From Streptomyces sp. PKU-EA00015 (GTDB lineage: Bacteria > Actinomycetota > Actinomycetes > Streptomycetales > Streptomycetaceae): a stretch of DNA of 64,000 nucleotides. The notes under the pieces are model-generated. The model was not told the origin of the DNA and did no database searches. It saw only the letters and a list, made by a program, of their open reading frames with translations. A program made the translations under genes and the position numbers. Position 1 is the first letter of the stretch; each line of letters begins with the position of its first letter. Positions 15,958-24,404 of the stretch are shown piece after piece. The stretch spans positions 62,001 to 126,000 of the forward strand of contig NZ_JABZEE010000037.1 of NCBI RefSeq assembly GCF_013387495.1, read 5' to 3'.

Positions 15958-16152
15958 GGGCGGGAGACGAAGCCGTTCGGCATCCAGAAGGGGGTCTCGT
16001 GAACAACGCGCCGCGTACACCCGCGTCCGGGCCGACGGGGCGTCGTCCAGGCCCTGCTCCACACCTCTGTTCACCAGTGCGCCGGGCCGTCATTATGGCG
16101 GTGCCATGTCAAAACCGGGGCGCGGTCCCGGCGCACGCCGGAACGGAGAGCC

Positions 16153-18132
16153 GTGAACAGAACCTTCTTCCGGCCTGCCGTGGCCGTGCTCGTGCTGGCC
16201 CTGTTCCCGGCCGGCCCGCCGAGCGCGGCGACGGCGTCGCCGCCCGGCGGGGGAGCGAGCGTGGCGGGGACCACCGCGCCCGTGGGCGGACCCAGCCCGG
16301 CGCCCGCCTCTGCCACCGCCTCTGCCGCCGCCTCCGCCACCGCCTGGACGCCCCCGCTCAGCACTCGCGGCCGGTACATCGTCGACGCCCACGGCAACCG
16401 GTTCAAACTCAAGTCCGGCAACTGGCACGGCGCCTCCGGCACCTGGACCGGTTCCGGCAGCCCCGACGACCCCGCGAACCACCACGCGGGCGAGATGTCC
16501 GGGCGTGTGCCGCTCGGCCTGGACCGCGCGCCCCTGGCCGAGATCGTCGCCGGCTTCCGTGAACTCGGGCTCAACAGTGTCCGCCTGCCCTTCTCCAACG
16601 AGATGGTGCACGCCACGCACCCCGTGACCGACGCCGCCGTGGCGGCCAACCCCCGACTGCGCGGCAGGACACCCCTGGAGGTCTACGACGCCGCCGTCGC
16701 CGCTCTCACCGGAGCCGGGCTCGCGGTGATCCTCAACAACCACACCAACACCACCCGCTGGTGCTGCGGCCTGGACGGGAACGAGCGGTGGAACGCGAGC
16801 CAGAGCGACCGTGCCTGGGAGGACGACTGGCTCTTCATGGCGAAGCGCTACCGGCACAACCCGCGCGTCGTCGGCGCCGACCTCTACAACGAGGTGCGCC
16901 GCTCACTGTGGGACGACCCCAACTGGGGTCTCGGCGACGGGCACGACTGGTTCGCGGCCTCCCAGAGGCTCGGCGACCGCATCCTCCAGGAGGCGGATCC
17001 GGACCTCCTCGTGATCGTCGAGGGCATCAACTGGACCGGCGTCCCCGTCGACGGCCTCCCGCACGGGCGGCCCACCCTGGAGCCCGTGCAGCGGCTGTCG
17101 CACACCCTGGTCACGTCGGGCAAACTCGTGTACTCCGCTCACTTCTACGACTACACCGGCCCCCACCACACCGGCGCGACCGGGACGGGCGAGACCTCCG
17201 ACCCCCGCTACCGGGACCTCGCGCCCGCCGCTCTCGAGGAGGTCCTGCACCAGCAGGCCTTCTACGTCACGGCCCGGAAGGACCAGCACTTCACCGCACC
17301 CGTGTGGATCAGCGAGTTCGGGATCGGCGGGAGAAACGAGCACGGCGAGAAGCAGCGTGCCTGGTTCGAGAACTTCGTCGACCAGCTGATCAGTACCGAC
17401 GCCGACTTCGCGTACTGGCCGCTGGTCGGCTGGCACGAGGACAGGAAGGGCAACGGCTGGGCGCTGCTCCACTGGGACGGCGCCGGCCGGCGGATCGGGG
17501 TGTACGACGGCGACGACTGGCGGGCGGGCGCGTGGTCCCGTCTGACGGCAGCCGACGGCAGGACCGGCCAGGTCCCCGCCATGGACCGGTGGTCGATGCT
17601 CAGCCCCGACCACGGCGACTTCGTCCAGTCCGCGCGGATGCGGGCCGCGGGGGACTGGGACGCCGGCGCGCGCAAGGCGGCCTGTCCCGACGGGCAGCGT
17701 CTCGCCGGGCTGAGCCACACCGGAAACCGGGGCCTGTGCACCGACACCGCGGCCCGCGACCTCTGGGCGTCGGACCGCGTCCACGAGGTGGTGCGCGACG
17801 AGCGGCATGTGACCCCCGGCCGTGACTGGGCGAGCGGCTACACCAAACTCCAGTGCGCGCCCGGCCACTTCCTGATCGGGTACAGCGTCCGCGGCGCCGC
17901 CGTCTCCGCCGCCCTGTGCGTCCCGGCCCGGACGCCGCTGGGCACGGCGGACCGGACGGTCTGGTTCGACCGCCACGACAACCGGCCGCCGGCGGCCCCG
18001 GGCGGCGACTTCGCCCACGGCCACTACAAGGGCCAGTGCACCGACGGCGAGTACGCCGCGGGCATCGCCTCCACCCGCCGCGCAGGGGCCCCGGGCAGGC
18101 CGGACGCCCTGCTCTGCCGGCCCTTGCGCTGA
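16153..18132 (+). CDS. Secreted glycoside hydrolase family 5 (cellulase-like) enzyme with C-terminal triple repeat
   Basis: A 659-residue exported enzyme. A Sec signal occupies about residues 1-25, then a Pro/Ala/Ser linker to about 65. The GH5 barrel spans about 70-470: H330 in YSAHFY, acid/base E247 in LYNEVR and nucleophile E388 in WISEFG. It should hydrolyse beta-glucans or related polysaccharides outside the cell. After the barrel come three cysteine-containing repeats of about 50 residues, each starting W/F-x-x-G-x-x-K followed by C-x-x-G, which do not match a carbohydrate-binding module I recognise. GGAGAG lies just before the GTG at 16153. It stands alone after the MITE-like element. 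Confidence 0.9.
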   Translation: MNRTFFRPAVAVLVLALFPAGPPSAATASPPGGGASVAGTTAPVGGPSPAPASATASAAASATAWTPPLSTRGRYIVDAHGNRFKLKSGNWHGASGTWTGSGSPDDPANHHAGEMSGRVPLGLDRAPLAEIVAGFRELGLNSVRLPFSNEMVHATHPVTDAAVAANPRLRGRTPLEVYDAAVAALTGAGLAVILNNHTNTTRWCCGLDGNERWNASQSDRAWEDDWLFMAKRYRHNPRVVGADLYNEVRRSLWDDPNWGLGDGHDWFAASQRLGDRILQEADPDLLVIVEGINWTGVPVDGLPHGRPTLEPVQRLSHTLVTSGKLVYSAHFYDYTGPHHTGATGTGETSDPRYRDLAPAALEEVLHQQAFYVTARKDQHFTAPVWISEFGIGGRNEHGEKQRAWFENFVDQLISTDADFAYWPLVGWHEDRKGNGWALLHWDGAGRRIGVYDGDDWRAGAWSRLTAADGRTGQVPAMDRWSMLSPDHGDFVQSARMRAAGDWDAGARKAACPDGQRLAGLSHTGNRGLCTDTAARDLWASDRVHEVVRDERHVTPGRDWASGYTKLQCAPGHFLIGYSVRGAAVSAALCVPARTPLGTADRTVWFDRHDNRPPAAPGGDFAHGHYKGQCTDGEYAAGIASTRRAGAPGRPDALLCRPLR

Positions 18133-18146
18133 CACGGGTCCCCGCC

Positions 18147-19919
18147 TCAGCCGATGTCGAAGCGGGCAGCGGTGCGCAGCAGGCCGGGGGAGAGCCGGCC
18201 GATCAGGCGGGCCGCCTTGGCCTCGAAGGTGACGGGCACGACCGCACGGTCGCCGGTGACCGCGCGCAGGATCTCGTCGGCCACCTTCTCCGGCGGGAAG
18301 TTCCGCCTGGCGTACATGCCGGAGACCCGCTTCTGCCGTGCGGCCTCCTGCGCGGCGTCGAGACCGGAGAAGGTCGTCGTCCTCGTGATGTTGGTGTTGA
18401 CGATGCCGGGACAGATCGCGGACACGCCCACGCCGAAACCGGCCATCTCGGCACGCAGGCAGTCGGAGAGCATGAAGACGGCGGCCTTGCTGGTGGCGTA
18501 GGCGGCCAGCAATTTGGACGGCAGATAGGCGGCGGCCGACGCGAGGTTGACGATGTGCCCGCCCTCACCGCGTTCGGCCATGAGGCTGCCGAAGGCGCGG
18601 CAGCCGTGGATGACACCCCACAAGTTGACGTCCAGGACGCGCCGCCACTCCTGCTCCGTCGTCTCCAGGAAGGTGCCGGAGTGGCCGATCCCCGCGTTGT
18701 TCACGACGATGTCCGGCACGCGGAACTCCGCGGTGACGTCGGCGGCGAACGTGTCGACCGCCGTGCCGTCCGAGACGTCGACCCGCCAGGCGCGGGCCGA
18801 GGCTCCGAGCAGGCGGGCCAGTTCGGCGGTGCGCTCGGCGGCCTCCGGGTCGAGGTCGCACAGCGCGACGTCGGCGCCCTGCTCGGCGAAGGCCAGGGCG
18901 GTGGCCCGGCCGATGCCGCTGCCGGCGCCGGTGACGACGGCCAGCCGGCCGGCGAACGGCTTGCGGTCCTTCGGTGACCGGCCGGCCGCGGGTGCGGTCC
19001 GCCCCTCGGGACGGGCGACGAACTCCTCGACCATACGGGCCACGGTGGTTCCCTTCTCCAGCAGTGCGGACCAGTGGGTGGCGGGCACGGTGCGCCGCCA
19101 CAGGTGCGGGACCCAGCGTTCGAGGCCCTCGGCGAGTGCCGGACTGACGTAGTGGTCCCGGGTGAGGCCGATGAGCTGCACCGGAACGGTGGTCGGCCGT
19201 GCCCTCGGGCGCAGCAGCCGGGGCAGCATGTTGGCGCGGTACAGGTTGATGCCGCGTACCGCGTCACCGGCGAGGGTGGGCTGTGGGTGGCCGGGCCGCG
19301 GGGTCACGGCCTCGGCGAGGCGCAGGACCGTTCCCCAGCGGTCGGCCAGCCCGCGCCGCCAGGCGGCGGGCGCGAGAACGGGCAGGTGGAACGCGGCGAT
19401 GTACCAGGAGTGCGCCAACTGCCCCAGGAGCTGGGCGACATGCCGTGGCGTGGGCCTCGCCAGGCGGTGGCGGATCCAGTGTCCGACGTGGTCGAGGCAC
19501 GGACCGGAGATCGAGGTGTACGAGGCGATGCGGCCGGCCGCGTCGGGGTGGGCGACGGCCTCCCAGGACTGGATGGAGCCCCAGTCGTGAGCGACCACGT
19601 GGACCGGGCGGTCCGGGCTGACGGCCCCGGCCACGGCGAACAGGTCGCCTGCGAGCAGTTCCAGGCGGTAGTCGCGCCGGCGGGCGGGGCGGCCCGAGTC
19701 ACCGGCGCCGCGCACGTCGTAGCGCACGACGTGGTGTTCGGCGGCGAGCGCGGCGGCGACGTCGTCCCACACGCGGTGGGTGTCGGGGTAGCCGTGCACC
19801 AGCAGCACGGTGGGGCGGGTGGGGTCGCCCTGTTCGTACACGGCGAGCGGGACGCCGCCGGAGCGCACCGTGCGGCGGCGCGGCTCACCCGGGGCGCCGA
19901 GCGCGTCTGCGGCGGCCAT
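18147..19919 (-). CDS. EphD-like fusion: alpha/beta hydrolase plus short-chain dehydrogenase
   Basis: A 590-residue fusion, almost the length of mycobacterial EphD (592 residues, from memory). The N-terminal epoxide-hydrolase-like half has the HGYPDT oxyanion loop (43-48), nucleophile D112 in AHDWGS, and D255 and H282 to complete the triad. The C-terminal SDR half has TGAGSGIG (330-337), NNAG (407-410) and Y474-x3-K478. EphD is linked to oxidation of long-chain lipids; the substrate here is unknown. The ATG at 19919 shares its A with the TGA of the upstream M24 gene, so the two are translationally coupled. It is last in the TetR-controlled operon. Confidence 0.9.
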   Translation of the reverse strand: MAAADALGAPGEPRRRTVRSGGVPLAVYEQGDPTRPTVLLVHGYPDTHRVWDDVAAALAAEHHVVRYDVRGAGDSGRPARRRDYRLELLAGDLFAVAGAVSPDRPVHVVAHDWGSIQSWEAVAHPDAAGRIASYTSISGPCLDHVGHWIRHRLARPTPRHVAQLLGQLAHSWYIAAFHLPVLAPAAWRRGLADRWGTVLRLAEAVTPRPGHPQPTLAGDAVRGINLYRANMLPRLLRPRARPTTVPVQLIGLTRDHYVSPALAEGLERWVPHLWRRTVPATHWSALLEKGTTVARMVEEFVARPEGRTAPAAGRSPKDRKPFAGRLAVVTGAGSGIGRATALAFAEQGADVALCDLDPEAAERTAELARLLGASARAWRVDVSDGTAVDTFAADVTAEFRVPDIVVNNAGIGHSGTFLETTEQEWRRVLDVNLWGVIHGCRAFGSLMAERGEGGHIVNLASAAAYLPSKLLAAYATSKAAVFMLSDCLRAEMAGFGVGVSAICPGIVNTNITRTTTFSGLDAAQEAARQKRVSGMYARRNFPPEKVADEILRAVTGDRAVVPVTFEAKAARLIGRLSPGLLRTAARFDIG

Positions 19920-20788
19920 CAGGCTGCGGCCTGCTGCCAGCGGCGGACGTGGGGCAGGTCGTCGTCGAGCCAGTAGGCGTCGTCCTCGGTGACCACGAGC
20001 AGTTCCTCGAACTTCAGCCCCACGTCCCGGAATCCGATGTGCGGTTCGACGGCCCACAGCCCCGGCGTCGGGGCGTGGCGCGAGGAGCGGCCGTCGGCCC
20101 ACAGCGGGGACCGGCCGTGCAGTCGCTCGCCGATGAGTTCGCGGCCCAGGGTCTGCAGGGTGCGCACGCCGAAGCCGAACACGGTGACCCCCGCGGGCCC
20201 GAGGACCTTCGTCCGGGTGACCTGGTGGCCGATGACCCGGCCGGGGTAGACCTTGTGGCGGTTGTCGTAACCGTGCTTGGCGATCAGTGCGTCCACGGCC
20301 GCGTACACCTCGTCGAGCGGCTTGCGCAGTCGCACCTCCCGCACGATCAGTTCGCGGTACTCGCGCAGGTCCTGGGCCATCCGGTCCCAGACCGGATTGT
20401 CACCGATCCTGCCGGCGTAGCCGATGTCGGCCGTGTAGCCGTCGACGACGGGAGCGCAGTCCAGGACGTAGGACATGCCCTCTTCGAGGCGGCGGCCGCT
20501 GGCGAAGAACTGCAGCGGTGTGCGGAAGTGCCGGAACGCGGTGCGGTCGCCGAACCAGGCGAAGGGCACGTGGAAGAAGTCCTGGACGCCCTCGGCGACC
20601 AGTTCGCGGCGCAGTCGCGCGGCGGCCTGGCGTTCGGTGACGCCCGGTTCCAGCCAGTCGCCGACCCGCTGCGCACAGCCGTAGGCGAGCTGCTGGAGTT
20701 CGCGGAAACGGTCGAGGTCGTGGTCGTCGAACGGGAACGAGGGCATGCGGGAGGAGCGTGTTGTGCGGTGTGTCGCGGGGGTGCTCAT
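19919..20788 (-). CDS. M24-family (Xaa-Pro peptidase/creatinase fold) protein
   Basis: A 289-residue pita-bread-fold protein. All five metal ligands of M24 aminopeptidases are recognisable: D110 and D121 in VLDCAPVVDGYTADIG, H188 in IGHQV, E248 in VEPHIG and an E at 261 in FEELLVV. The substrate pocket sequence departs from methionine aminopeptidase. Family members cleave Xaa-Pro bonds or, in creatinase-like branches, C-N bonds in small molecules. It is coupled by a 1-base overlap to the EphD-like fusion and sits in an oxidoreductase operon. This favours a small-molecule or lipid-related hydrolase over a general peptidase, though that is inference. Confidence 0.87.
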   Translation of the reverse strand: MSTPATHRTTRSSRMPSFPFDDHDLDRFRELQQLAYGCAQRVGDWLEPGVTERQAAARLRRELVAEGVQDFFHVPFAWFGDRTAFRHFRTPLQFFASGRRLEEGMSYVLDCAPVVDGYTADIGYAGRIGDNPVWDRMAQDLREYRELIVREVRLRKPLDEVYAAVDALIAKHGYDNRHKVYPGRVIGHQVTRTKVLGPAGVTVFGFGVRTLQTLGRELIGERLHGRSPLWADGRSSRHAPTPGLWAVEPHIGFRDVGLKFEELLVVTEDDAYWLDDDLPHVRRWQQAAA

Positions 20789-20845
20789 GGTCTCGCCTTC
20801 GTGTGTCGGGGGAGAGGGGCCTGCGCGTCCCAGGAGGGCAGGGGG

Positions 20846-21940
20846 CTACATGTCCAGTTCGAGGCGGGAGCCCTCGGGCGCCCGGGAGACGCAGACGCGG
20901 ATCCGGCCGTCGGCCCGCTCCCGCTCGGTGAGTCTGCCGTCACGGTGGTCGGCGGTGCCGGCGGTGACCCGCTGGGTGCACACGCCGCAGAACCCCTGGC
21001 GGCAGGAGTACGGGGTCGCCGGGTCCCGTTCCAGCAGCACGTCGAGCACGGACCGGTCGGCGGGCACGGGCAGTACCTCACCGCCGCGCCGCAGCCTCAG
21101 CTCGAACGGCCGGCCGTCGAGGACCGGAGCGGCGGTGAACCGTTCGAAGTGCAGGGCGGACGCGCCGCTGCTGTCGAAGGCGCCGCGTACGGAGTCCAGC
21201 AGGGGACCCGGGCCGCAGCAGTAGACGGCGGCTCCGGTGGGCGCGCGGCCGAGGAGGTGCGCGCCGTCGGGCACGCCGTGCTCGTCGTCGGGCAGGATCT
21301 CCACCCGGTCGCCGCCGAGCGCCGCGAGTTCGCCGAGTTCCGCGGCGAACGGCAAGGAGGCGCGTGAGCGGCCGGTGTGGATCAGACGCCAGTCGAGGCC
21401 GAGCCGGACTGCCTCGCGGGCCATCGGCAGGACCGGCGTGATGCCGATGCCTCCCGCGAGGAACAGCACGGCCGGCTCGGCGGCGAAGGGGAACGCGTTG
21501 CGCGGCCCCTTGACGATGACCCGCGAGCCCACCGGCAAGGCGTCGTGCACCTCTACGGATCCGCCGCCTCCGCCGGCGATGCGGCGGACCGCGATCCGGT
21601 ACGCGTACCGGTCGTCCGCCGTGCCGCACAGGGAGTACTGCCGTACGCGGCCGGACGGCAGGCACAGGTCGATGTGGGCACCGGCCTGCCAGCGGGGCAG
21701 CGGGGAGCGGTCAGGTGCGGTCAGCCGCAGCGAGACGACGTCATCGGCCTCGGTCTCGCGGGCGGCGACGACGAGTTCGAGGGAGGTGGCGGCGGGCCGG
21801 GGCGGACGCCGTCCGTAGCGGTCGGCCATGCTGACGACGGGGAGGTAGACGTCGGAGAACGCGGCGAGGAAACGCATGAGGCGGTCGCTGCGGCCTCTTC
21901 CGTACAGGTCGGGTGGCGCGGGGACGCGGTGGCGGCTCAT
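20846..21940 (-). CDS. PDR/VanB-type oxidoreductase (flavin reductase domain plus 2Fe-2S ferredoxin)
   Basis: A 364-residue electron-transfer protein of the phthalate dioxygenase reductase type. RQYSL at 100-104 contacts the flavin, GGIGITP at 163-169 contacts the pyridine nucleotide, and the C-terminal plant-type ferredoxin domain has C313, C318, C321 and C350. It passes electrons from NAD(P)H through flavin to the iron-sulfur centre and on to an oxygenase. No Rieske oxygenase is in this operon; the ferritin-like hydrolase upstream could be the partner. AAGGA lies 8 nt before the ATG at 21940. An extra 50 residues precede the flavin domain. Confidence 0.9.
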   Translation of the reverse strand: MSRHRVPAPPDLYGRGRSDRLMRFLAAFSDVYLPVVSMADRYGRRPPRPAATSLELVVAARETEADDVVSLRLTAPDRSPLPRWQAGAHIDLCLPSGRVRQYSLCGTADDRYAYRIAVRRIAGGGGGSVEVHDALPVGSRVIVKGPRNAFPFAAEPAVLFLAGGIGITPVLPMAREAVRLGLDWRLIHTGRSRASLPFAAELGELAALGGDRVEILPDDEHGVPDGAHLLGRAPTGAAVYCCGPGPLLDSVRGAFDSSGASALHFERFTAAPVLDGRPFELRLRRGGEVLPVPADRSVLDVLLERDPATPYSCRQGFCGVCTQRVTAGTADHRDGRLTERERADGRIRVCVSRAPEGSRLELDM

Positions 21941-22002
21941 CGGATGGTCCTTGTCTGGCGTACGGCGGAGCGGGTGCGTACGGCGTGGGCTCGGGCGGGT
22001 GC

Positions 22003-22040
22003 GCACGCGGCGGGCAGTGGATCGGTTGCCCGCCGCGTGC
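22003..22040 (-). terminator. Intra-operon hairpin, 14-bp perfect stem
   Basis: GCACGCGGCGGGCA (22003-22016) pairs with TGCCCGCCGCGTGC (22027-22040) around a 10-nt loop. It lies between the metal-dependent hydrolase gene and the PDR reductase gene, so it may attenuate or stabilise the operon transcript rather than end it. There is no U tract. Confidence 0.6.
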
Positions 22041-22069
22041 GGCGCAAGCAGGTGCGGGCGCGCGTCCGT

Positions 22070-22948
22070 TCAGTGCGCGGCGGCGCGGGCAGCCGCAGAG
22101 GAGCCGAGGTAGGCGACCGCCTGCCGGGTCGAACCCTCCTGTGAGGGGTGGTAGCGGGGGCTGAGGTAGCGGGAGGCGGAGCGCGTCAGCCTGCCGAGCC
22201 GTGGCAGCAGCCCGCGCCGGGCGGCCTCCCCGTACGCGCGCCATGTGGGCCGCGCGCCCGGCCGGAGCGTCGGATCGGCGGCCATCAGGAACCGGGCCCC
22301 GCGGATCCACAGGTGGAGGAGCACCGGGCCGCCGACGGCCATGGTGCGGATGCGCCGCAGGTATCCGGGGTCCAGATGGCGCAGCAGGTCGTAGGCCACG
22401 CTGCGGTGCTCGACCTCCTCGGCGCCGTGCCAGCGGAGCAGATCGAGCATCGTCGGGTCGGCACCGGCCCGATCCAGCTCCTCCGCGTTGAGCACCCAGT
22501 CGCCGAGGAAGGCGGTGAAGTGCTCGACGGCCGCGATGATCGCGACGCGCTCGATCACCTGCTCCCGCCGCCGCGCCTCGGAGAGGCCCGGTCGCGTGCC
22601 GAGGACCCGGCCGAAGACGAACTCGACCTGCTCGACGTAGGGACGGGGGTCGAGGCCCCGGGCCAGGAAGTGGTCGAGGACGCCCTGGTGAGCTTCGGCG
22701 TGGACCGCCTCCTGTCCCACGAAGCCGAGGACCTCCTCGCGCAGCTTCTCGTCGGTGATCAGGGGCAGCGCCTCCTGGAAGGTACGCACGAACCAGCGCT
22801 CCCCCTCCGGCAGGAGCAGGTGGAGGACGTTGATCACGTGGGTGGCCATCGGCCGGCCGGGGATCCAGTGCAGCGGCAGGCTCGCCCAGTCGAAGCTGAC
22901 GTCCCGTGGCTGCAGGACAAGATCGTCATGCTCTTCCGTGGTGCTCAT
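22070..22948 (-). CDS. Predicted metal-dependent hydrolase (PF10118-type, ferritin-like fold)
   Basis: A 292-residue helical protein of the family annotated as predicted metal-dependent hydrolase. Its conserved carboxylate and histidine clusters, GQEAVHAEAHQ (79-88), VEHFTAFLG (141-149) and WHGAEEVEHRS (173-183), have the spacing of a di-iron four-helix bundle. That suggests oxygen chemistry, which would suit the electron-donating PDR reductase encoded next. No reaction has been established to my knowledge. It is the first gene of the minus-strand operon, 131 bp from the divergent TetR gene. A GGAGGAG motif precedes the ATG by about 10 nt. Confidence 0.85.
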   Translation of the reverse strand: MSTTEEHDDLVLQPRDVSFDWASLPLHWIPGRPMATHVINVLHLLLPEGERWFVRTFQEALPLITDEKLREEVLGFVGQEAVHAEAHQGVLDHFLARGLDPRPYVEQVEFVFGRVLGTRPGLSEARRREQVIERVAIIAAVEHFTAFLGDWVLNAEELDRAGADPTMLDLLRWHGAEEVEHRSVAYDLLRHLDPGYLRRIRTMAVGGPVLLHLWIRGARFLMAADPTLRPGARPTWRAYGEAARRGLLPRLGRLTRSASRYLSPRYHPSQEGSTRQAVAYLGSSAAARAAAH

Positions 22949-23025
22949 ACGGGCACACTCCTCCGACGCGTGGAGAGGGGATGGGCAGGACCCGGGAAAG
23001 GGGCGGCGCCCCGGCCGCCCCCTTA

Positions 23026-23073
23026 TTGAGGGTTACTCAACAGTAGGAGTTATTGACTTCTTGTCAATAGAAT
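23026..23073. promoter_or_regulatory. Divergent promoter with two TetR-type operators
   Basis: TATTGAC-N5-GTCAATA (23051-23069) is a perfect 19-bp dyad; TTGAG-N5-CTCAA (23026-23040) is a second dyad. For the minus operon, -35 TTGACA (complement of 23062-23067) and -10 TACTGT (complement of 23040-23045) are 16 bp apart. The first dyad covers the -35 box. For the plus strand, TAGAAT (23068-23073) lies 6 nt before the TetR ATG, a leaderless layout. Binding of the TetR protein here would repress both directions. Confidence 0.7.
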
Positions 23074-23079
23074 GGGCGC

Positions 23080-23730
23080 ATGACTCGGCACAGCTCTTCC
23101 GCCCGCGCGTCCCGGATGCCTCCGACCGACCGGCGGACCCAGATCCTGGCCGCGGCCCGCCGCGTGCTCGAGGTCCGCACCATCGACGAGATCTCCGTCG
23201 AGGCCGTCGCCACCGAGGCCGGCGTCTCGCCGGGGCTGCTCTTCCACTACTTCGGGTCGCAGCGCACCTTCCGGCAGGCGATCCTGCAGGCCGCTGCCGA
23301 GGAACTACTGACGCACGTCCGGCCCGATCCGGCCCTGAGCCCCGCCGAGCAACTGCGCTCCGGCATGGAGACCTTCGTCGACTACGTGTCCCGGCACCCG
23401 ACCGTCTACCAGGCCGTCACCAGGCTGAACACGGGCAGCGGGATGCGTACGCTGCACCGCTCGGCCCGTTCCACGCTCGCGGGATGGCTCTCGGACGCCC
23501 TGAGGGCCGCGGGCACGCCGGACACACCCGCCGTCGCGTTCGCCGTGGCGGGGTGGCTCGCGTACATGGAGGAGGTCGTCCTGGCGTGGCTGGAGGAGCC
23601 GTCGACGGACCGGACGGCCCTCATCGAGCTGTGCGAACGCAGCTTCTACGCCCTGGTCGGGACGGCGGTCGACGACGACGCCCGGTGGGGGCGCATCCTC
23701 GCCGGGATCGGTGTGCGGCCGTCCCCGTGA
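23080..23730 (+). CDS. TetR/AcrR-family repressor of the divergent hydrolase/reductase operon
   Basis: A 216-residue regulator with an N-terminal helix-turn-helix: RRTQILAAARRVLE then VATEAGVSPGLLFHYFGSQR at about 45-65. The C-terminal ligand domain is all helical and contains a TetR_C-like YVSRHPTVYQAVTRLNTGSG segment, so the ligand is probably a hydrophobic small molecule. The start ATG at 23080 lies 6 nt after a TAGAAT box with no Shine-Dalgarno, pointing to a leaderless mRNA. Two dyad operators in the divergent gap indicate autoregulation and control of the genes at 22948-18147. Confidence 0.92.
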   Translation: MTRHSSSARASRMPPTDRRTQILAAARRVLEVRTIDEISVEAVATEAGVSPGLLFHYFGSQRTFRQAILQAAAEELLTHVRPDPALSPAEQLRSGMETFVDYVSRHPTVYQAVTRLNTGSGMRTLHRSARSTLAGWLSDALRAAGTPDTPAVAFAVAGWLAYMEEVVLAWLEEPSTDRTALIELCERSFYALVGTAVDDDARWGRILAGIGVRPSP

Positions 23731-23850
23731 CGGACCCTTCCTCGCGCACCACCGCCCCGCCGGCCGGCGGCCGACGAGGCGGTGGGCTGTTCGGGACGGT
23801 GCTGCGTACCAGGTGGTGCTGCCTGCGGGGCGGCGTTGCGACCGGGACGG

Positions 23851-24006
23851 TCACCAGTAGTGGCGACGGCCGCCGACTGCGTGACCGACCGCGCCGAGCA
23901 GCCAGAGGATCGCTCCGACCGCGACCAGAATGATGCCGATGGTCCACAGAATGCCGATATTCGCCACAGCGCCGACGATCAGAAGTATCAGCCCGAGGAT
24001 GATCAT
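23851..24006 (-). CDS. DUF6131-family small membrane protein
   Basis: A 51-residue protein made of two hydrophobic helices (IILGLILLIVGAVANIG and ILWTIGIILVAVGAILWLLG) and a basic tail ending GGRRHYW, which is the DUF6131 pattern. It is a conserved but uncharacterised streptomycete membrane peptide. GGAGGG lies 5-6 nt before the ATG at 24006. It is convergent with the TetR gene and stands alone; the 95 bp upstream lead to the broken TetR relic. A stress-related role is sometimes suggested for such peptides, but the sequence gives no proof. Confidence 0.8.
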   Translation of the reverse strand: MIILGLILLIVGAVANIGILWTIGIILVAVGAILWLLGAVGHAVGGRRHYW

Positions 24007-24101
24007 TTTTTCCCTCCGTTGTCGGAGCGGCCCTATGCTGTACGGCTTTCCACTCTCCGCGGGAGCAAACGGGCGACCCGGGACCGGGTCGCCGCACGGC
24101 C

Positions 24102-24404
24102 CTACGGCTGCGGTGCGGGGCCGGACGCCGGGGCCGGGGCCGGCAGGAGAGTACGGAAGTGTGCGACGCATGCCTGGAGGGCGAGTTCGAACGCGGCGTC
24201 CGCGCGCCGGGGCGACAGCGCGGTCAGCGCGCTCGCGAGCTGTGGTGTGGCCGCCTCGTCGGCGAGCTCCCACATCGCCTGCGGCGCCGCCATGTCGAGG
24301 GCCGAGCCCAGCACCAGGTTCTCCAGGGCGATGATCACGTTCATCACCTCGTCGCGCGGGAATCCCGCGCCGAGCAGCAGGCCGACGGCCCGCTCGTACT
24401 GCCA
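24102..24404 (-). pseudogene. Relic: C-terminal ligand domain of a TetR-type regulator
   Basis: Read leftwards, the frame gives WQYERAVGLLLGAGFPRDEV and VIIALENLVLGSALDM, a TetR C-terminal domain, then ends at a normal stop with a proline-rich tail. The DNA-binding half is missing. The homology begins abruptly at about 24404, exactly where the opposite-strand permease relic begins. A truncated product from the GTG at 24347 is possible but would lack any DNA-binding domain. Confidence 0.75.

Noticed and set aside
15999..16562. Plus-strand frame starting GTG 15999 after the MITE-like element
   Set aside because: It runs out of frame into the GH5 gene and has no ribosome site or domain.
20846..21940. 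PDR/VanB reductase as the missing GbcB for the betaine oxygenase
   Set aside because: It belongs to a different TetR-controlled operon 14 kb away, while a dedicated ferredoxin/reductase pair lies next to the betaine operon.
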